A stretch of DNA of 64,000 nucleotides, from assembly GCA_020746875.1 (NCBI GenBank), contig JAGTJL010000015.1:1736001-1800000 (forward strand), given 5' to 3'. Position numbers and translations under genes: made by a program. The notes under the pieces are model-generated. The model did not search any database. It saw only the letters and a program-made list of their open reading frames with translations, and had not been told where the DNA came from. The number at the start of each line of letters is the position of its first letter. Position 1 is the first letter of the stretch. Shown here piece after piece: positions 58,499 through 64,000 of this stretch. Source of the DNA: Rhexocercosporidium sp. MPI-PUGE-AT-0058. Taxonomy: Eukaryota > Ascomycota > Leotiomycetes > Helotiales.

Positions 58499-61400
58499 TT
58501 AAACAATCAAAGCAATGATCAGAATCCCAACAAGAAGACCAATCACAAGATTATTCGTCGCCGTCTGGACAGCGCTGGATGGGACCTGACTGAAAGTCTC
58601 CACGCCCGGACTGGTGATATTAGGAGCAGTGTAATTTGAGACAATGTGATTCAATGTTCCATTTGACGGTAAGTGTGGCAGATGACTCTGCTCTAGCGAT
58701 TCATCGTGCTCTGATAAGTCCACATCAGCATTCGTAGAAACTGCAGATGAGGCGGTGTTCGTGAGTGTTATTGTAGAGCAGGTGGAGCAGGTTTGGAAAA
58801 CCAAAGGTGAATCTGCTGACGGTGTATCGCTTAGACTGCTTAAGACCAAAGTCTAGTGTTTATGTTAGAAGATGGCATTGTAGCTGGACTGGGGCAATCA
58901 TACTCTTGTCACCGTGACGCCTGAGCTTGGACATTCATATCCCCCTGATGTGACCTGGCAGGCGTAACATGCTGAAATAATTAGCGAAGGAAAAACGTGT
59001 TGGCGAGAGAATACATACGCTGATCTGCCGTAGCGTGATTGTACAGATCTTTCGTGTCACTTGTCAAGGTCCGCGTGTAATATAGTGTGTCTGTTTGATT
59101 GTTAGGTATGATTAAAGCGATGCTCACAAGGGTCTTTTACCTGTCGCACCATCATGGACATTGATCTGCACTGTGATTTCGATAATGATAGTCACAAGAA
59201 TACCGATTGCATAAGAAGGCTCAGTTAGTGCCGGTGGTTTTACCTGGTTAGCAGGACAAACAGTCGTGTACACATCAATCGACTTCGTAGTTAGAAGGTC
59301 AAGAGGGCAATCTTTGACAGTTGGGTGACAACCAGTGACGGTATAAGTTATTGTCGTGCGTACCGTGGAAGTAGTGAAGTCGGATTGCAGTGGCGCCGTT
59401 GGTTCCGGCTCAGGGGTAACCGGGCAGACTGTTGTGGTAAGCGATATCACTTCTGTTGTGACTTGTCCATGGTGGCAGTTTGTCTTTGTCGGATGGCACG
59501 ACGTGACTGTTCGAGCCATTGTTGTATACACTGTACTTGTAGTCCAGACCGGAGTAGATGTGGGAATATCTTTCGATGTTGTTGTGATAATGGGCGTGGA
59601 ACCTGCCGTGGCTGGACAGACTGTGGTATACAAAGTTACGACCTTCGTTGTCAATTCGCCGATCTTGCATGTTGCAATAGCTAGATCGCAAGACGTTATT
59701 AGAGAAGATGTAGTTGTAACGATTGTAGATGTCGAAAGCCATGTTGCGAGGGAAGGCTCTGAGTTGCTTAGTATAGGCTCCAACGAAGTGCCAGTCGTAG
59801 CGGCGGGAAAAGAGGACAAAACTGAACCTGGTTGGATAGAAGATTGGGGAGAAACTGATAAAATTGATGAAATTGGCGACGACTCTGATACCGTGAGTGG
59901 CGGTGTAGTCGAGGTGAGGATTGAGGTCGCGGCTCCAGAGATTGGAGTAAGATTTGTGTGCTTGGATGAAGATAAAGACATTACACCTGAAGCTTCAGTC
60001 ATTGTTGGCAGAGATGTCTCAGTGACTGGGGTTTTCTGCGAGATTTGACTTGTTAAACCGACCACTGGGACCTCAGAACTTAGAATCTTAGTAACTGAAT
60101 TGACCATGCCAGAGCTTGGGTCAGGTAGTGTAATTTTCATAGTTGAGACTTCGGTGACAGAATTTGACGCAATACTTGTTGCTTGTTGCACGGTGATGAG
60201 ACTGGTGAAGAAGCCCATCGAGGTTGACACAGGAATGAGGCTGATGGCCGAGAGGACTGGTAGGCTCAAAATCTCCGTCGAAGCTTGACTGGTTGTTGCT
60301 GTTGCTTCGGTACTTGGAAGTTCGGTCTCAGAAGGCTCAAGAGTGTAGACTTCAGTGACAACATCCGGTTTGGAGTAGGATGTTTCTGTTTCGATAAGTA
60401 CAGTTGAAGATTGTCCGAAAGTTTTTGTTATTGTTGGGAAGCCAGAAGATACTGCAAAACTTCCCGTGGAAGGCTGAGGACTCTCAGTGGCGACTTCACT
60501 AGTCGAGAGATCTGGAATTGGGACAGAAAGAGTGGCGGTAGGTACCAAAGTCACGACAGACGATACAACTCGGATTGAGAGGTTCAGTGCAGAACTTGGA
60601 GAAGCGTAGGTCAACACCTGATTTGTGGACACGATAGTGTATGTACTGTAAAGTGCCGCAGAAACGGAGCTGGATGAGGTTGGAGCTATCAAGGCAGATT
60701 CTGTGGATTGCGACTCCAATGAGGACTGGACGGGCGTGACTAGCGTGATTACAGAGGTTTTCGATACCTCGGTTTCCTTGGAAGATGGGAGTTCAAGCAT
60801 CGTAGACAATGAGACATCTACGGACGCACGAGTGCTGAGTTGAGATGCTGTTGCGGTTAAGAGACTTGCGGTAGACGGCAAAGAGACCGCTTCAGATTCT
60901 GAGACCTCAGTCACTGTCCTAGTCAAGTATAACTCAGAGTTTGAGGAACTGTACGTCGGAGTCTCTTCAGACTCAGTAGTGAACACTTCGGTGAGAACAT
61001 CTTTGTCGGTTGTTAACGTATCTGTCCGAACAATATTCTGTGTAGAGCTGATAGATGACAAGGAAGAGCCAGGCGCGAGAGTGGTTCTCGAAGTCTGTCC
61101 CAGTGAGACGGTGCTTGGAGTGCTGATCAAGATGTCTGAAACCAGTGGTGGGGCATGTCTAGTACTGCTCCCGTCAACAAAATTAGAGCCAGAAATAATA
61201 GAAAAGTCGCTTGTCGCTGCTGTGCTGGACAAAATTCCATCAGAGGAGACAGTGCTGGGCAGTTGTAGCATAGTAGAAGATTCTGTGGACGATAATGAAG
61301 CCAGAACCCGTGTGCTGCTTGATTTGAGCGGTATTGTTGAGCCTGCGGAGGATGTTTTCGCAATTCCATCTGTGCTGAGTGCTGAGGTCCTAGTACCTGC

Positions 61401-64000
61401 AGAATTACTCGAAGACAATACAGAAGCTCTTATTGCTGTTTCCAGTCCAGATGAAGTGTTCAAAACATAAGTTGATGAGCGAGGAGTCATGTACTCGGTG
61501 ACAGATGCGGTAACAGAGGCTTTAGACGAGGACATAGTGACTCCATGCAAGCTAGATGTTTCTTTATATGTCACAAAAGATGTCTCGATCTGAACAGATG
61601 ATTCTTCGGTGAAGATTTCTGTAATAACGTCTGTGTTAATGATAGTAGATGAGACATTGATCGAAGATTGAATAAGATTGGTAGTTTTGCTTGTTGACTG
61701 AATCGTGGAGGAGCGGGATTCAAGTGATAAATCGGACGCGGAAATGCTAGTCACAACAGTAGCAGTGCCAGTAGCTGCTGAAGCGGCGATAGACTGAGAC
61801 GAAGTCATCTCGTCTAATGCTGAGATGCTCATTGAGATAGGCGGACTAGTCGATGAAACTCTAAGAGAAGTCGACATTGTGGATGTTTGCATAACAGTCG
61901 AAGCTTCCGTAAGCGACGCATATGATGGAAGTACACTGCCCGATATTGAGGTGAAATCGACAGTAGTAGTTTGTACGATTCCAGCGGAGGATATTTGAGA
62001 AGAGCTACCATACAAAATGAACGAAGATTCTGGTGCTGAACTGTATGTTATGGATAAGCTTGTGGACTCCAAGATCACAACGCTGGACATTGTTGTAATA
62101 ATTGACAGTGATCCCGATCTCACTGAAGAAAGATCAACTATTTGTGAACTGTCAGACTCGGTAGACCGTATTTTGGAAGCCAGAGGCGCAGAAGTAGTCA
62201 CAGCAAAAGTGGTAGATGATATTGATGTCAGCTCTGCAGATTTAGTGAGAAAGGATCTGCTACTTGAAGAGACCTTGGATGATGTGACTTCACTCGCGGT
62301 GCTCAAAGGTGTTGAATATCCAGAGGTTGGAGCGATAAGGGCGGAGCTTGATTCCAAAGGCTCAACAGTAAAGATGTCCGTGACGACCTCGGTATTGAAA
62401 TCTCCTGTTGATGAGGCATTAACGGTGCTCGGTTCTGGAGAACTTTCGATCATCGAGCCTCGCGAGGACAGGGGAGTGACAAAATTGTCTGTTTGAGAAG
62501 TGACCAAAACCAGTGACAATGCTGAGGTGACCTGCACGCCGCTGGATGAAACGACAGATATTGTAGAGATGACAGAACTAATGGCAGATGGCAGTAAGGA
62601 GCCAGAGGCTGATATGCTTGAAGGAGTAATGAGCCTCTCAGTATCGGTCGGGATCTCATCTATTGATGTTTGTTGGCTGTTGCCACTCGTTTGGGATTTC
62701 GAAACCCTGGAAAAAATAGAGGAGATTCCAAGGCTTGAAGACACCTGCGTGGACTGAACCGTCTCTCCAACGGAAGATGTCGTCGAAGCGAAAAATATTT
62801 CACTCGTGGTGAGTGATGTCCGTTCGGATACAGTATTGGTACTAGGCAGAGTCGAAACTGCTCCAGAAGATGTTTCGAAGTGGGAAGTGTGACTTGCAGA
62901 TTCTGATTGGCGTAGCATGGAGCTTGTAAATTCCTGGAAGCTTATAGGGGTGCTTTCAGTGATCGACGTTATGACCGTAAGGGTAGATTCAGCGGAAAAG
63001 GCCCCGATGATTGTGCTTGAAGTTGCAATCTCCGATTTGCTTTCGGAGAAAGTACTGCTTGTTAGTAAACCCAGTGCAGATTTTGCAGAGAATGAATCCA
63101 GTGCTGAATTGCTTCCAGAATTGGAAAGTACATATGAAATCGACGCTGTTCCGGATGTTGTTAAGTCGCCAAACGAGCTCGTAGCGACCTGCGAAGTTGT
63201 AACGCCTTCAGTTACTTTAATTGAGCTGGAAGTAATATCTATTGTGAAAGACGGTAGTGGTGGGTATATAGTACTCGAGAAGCCGAGTGTCGTAGAAGAC
63301 AGCATCTTAGACACCGAATCCTGAGTTGCCGCGACTGTTGACGCGGCACTCGATCTAGATGCAGGATTTGAAGGTGTGGATGAGGGCTGCGATGTGTCAC
63401 GACTTGTTGTCGCTACGACTGACGGAATCGTCTCTATAAGTGATGTCGTAACCCCTTGAGCTGAGCTATTAGTGGTGGAACCGCTGGTAGTTTGGGTGGA
63501 AGAGACTGATGGATAAATGCTGCTGCTCGAGGTGTCGATGGTGGCGGAAGCTAGGATCGTGGATACGAAATTCTGGGGAATCGCTCTCGTTGATGAGGGA
63601 GGTAACGATGGCTCGGATGATAGATAAGTAGTGCTGCTGGTCGAAAGGACTAGTAAATCACTGGTTGCAGATCCAAAACTACCTGTACTATAGACTAATT
63701 GCAAAGTAGCTAGCGATTCTGTAGACAGATTTGGGCCTACGGTCGATGCCCTTTCTAAGGATTTCGGGAGAGATGAGTCTTCTGTAAAGACATCCGTGAT
63801 GATATCTGTGTTGATGTATGAGGCAATCGAACTAGTCACCACTGTCGTTTGGACGGGACTTTGTTGAGTGGCTGCAGAGAGTGAGATGGCCATGGAAGTA
63901 TCAGAAGACGACGCGCCTACGCCGCTAGAGTATGGCAGAGAAGTGGAAGACGAGATGGAGATGCTACGAAGAGAAATTACGGCAGTATTTTGCAGCGTGA
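58499..64000 (-). CDS. Giant Ser/Thr-rich GPI-anchored cell-wall/adhesin-like protein (5' end outside window)
   Basis: Minus-strand exons 59141 to beyond 64000, 59019-59090, 58904-58971 and 58499-58852; about 1,780 aa visible and the frame is still open at the right edge, so the ATG at 63893 is internal. Nearly half the residues are Ser or Thr, implying heavy O-glycosylation. A module marked by TDVxTExFTxE recurs five times: IITDVFTED, VVTDIFTVE, VITEIFTEE, VLTEVFTTE and VVTEVYTLE, spaced about 210-480 residues. Near the C-terminus three cysteine modules repeat (C-x5-C...TTxxxxxTTVCP), followed by a further four-cysteine region and a GPI signal (TNNLVIGLLVGILIIALIV). It should be exported, GPI-anchored and wall-linked; a role in adhesion or surface masking is inference. 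Confidence 0.82.

Noticed and set aside
59356..60048. 230-codon plus-strand frame and several similar ones to 63324
   Set aside because: All are antisense to the Ser/Thr-rich gene; AGT/TCN-rich codons leave the opposite strand open by chance.

Overview
The window is nuclear DNA of a filamentous ascomycete (Pezizomycotina). Most genes are split by 41-150 bp GT-AG introns, often with CTAAC/CTGAC-like branch sites. The gene set is typical of such fungi: a HET-domain protein, a CBM18/GH18 chitinase, a UapA-type purine permease, a Mep ammonium transporter, Mediator Med5/Nut1, a P450, and a giant Ser/Thr-rich GPI-anchored wall protein. Transposon remains carry nonsense changes of the C-to-T type expected of repeat-induced point mutation (RIP). 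A Leotiomycete is a plausible guess but is not proven by the sequence.

Layout. 1-15.2 kb is ordinary gene space: a 5'-complete DHCR24-like FAD oxidoreductase running off the left edge, the chitinase, the HET protein, an F-box protein, PARP, a GNAT acetyltransferase and a glyoxalase-I-like protein. 15.7-25.4 kb holds fast-evolving proteins of TM plus helical architecture (two apparently broken, one very repetitive), a 265-bp MITE and a single-pass membrane protein. 25.9-27.5 kb is a MITE abutting a 1.3-kb Tc1/mariner-like transposon whose transposase frame has six stops. 27.8-33.0 kb holds an aminoglycoside-phosphotransferase-like gene and a divergent pair, a cyclic-amidine deaminase and a purine permease. 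The pair's shared promoter carries a perfect TCGG-N6-CCGA site (the UaY purine-activator consensus) plus three GATA sites. 33.3-42.9 kb holds another TM/helical protein, a P450 with a defective-looking splice acceptor, an ammonium transporter and a decayed SulP anion transporter.

43.07-45.97 kb is a nested transposon: a hAT-like element with an 8-bp target duplication, interrupted by a gag-only LTR retrotransposon with its own 5-bp duplication. 46.9-64 kb holds an MFS transporter, a divergent succinate dehydrogenase flavoprotein paralogue, Med5/Nut1, a degenerate tRNA-like locus, a broken small gene and the giant wall protein, which runs off the right edge.

The clearest functional unit is the purine pair: import of an oxidised purine plus hydrolytic deamination of a purine-like ring, under apparent pathway-specific (UaY) and nitrogen (GATA factor) control. 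All exon boundaries were placed by eye from splice consensus, reading frame and family conservation; no alignment was run.
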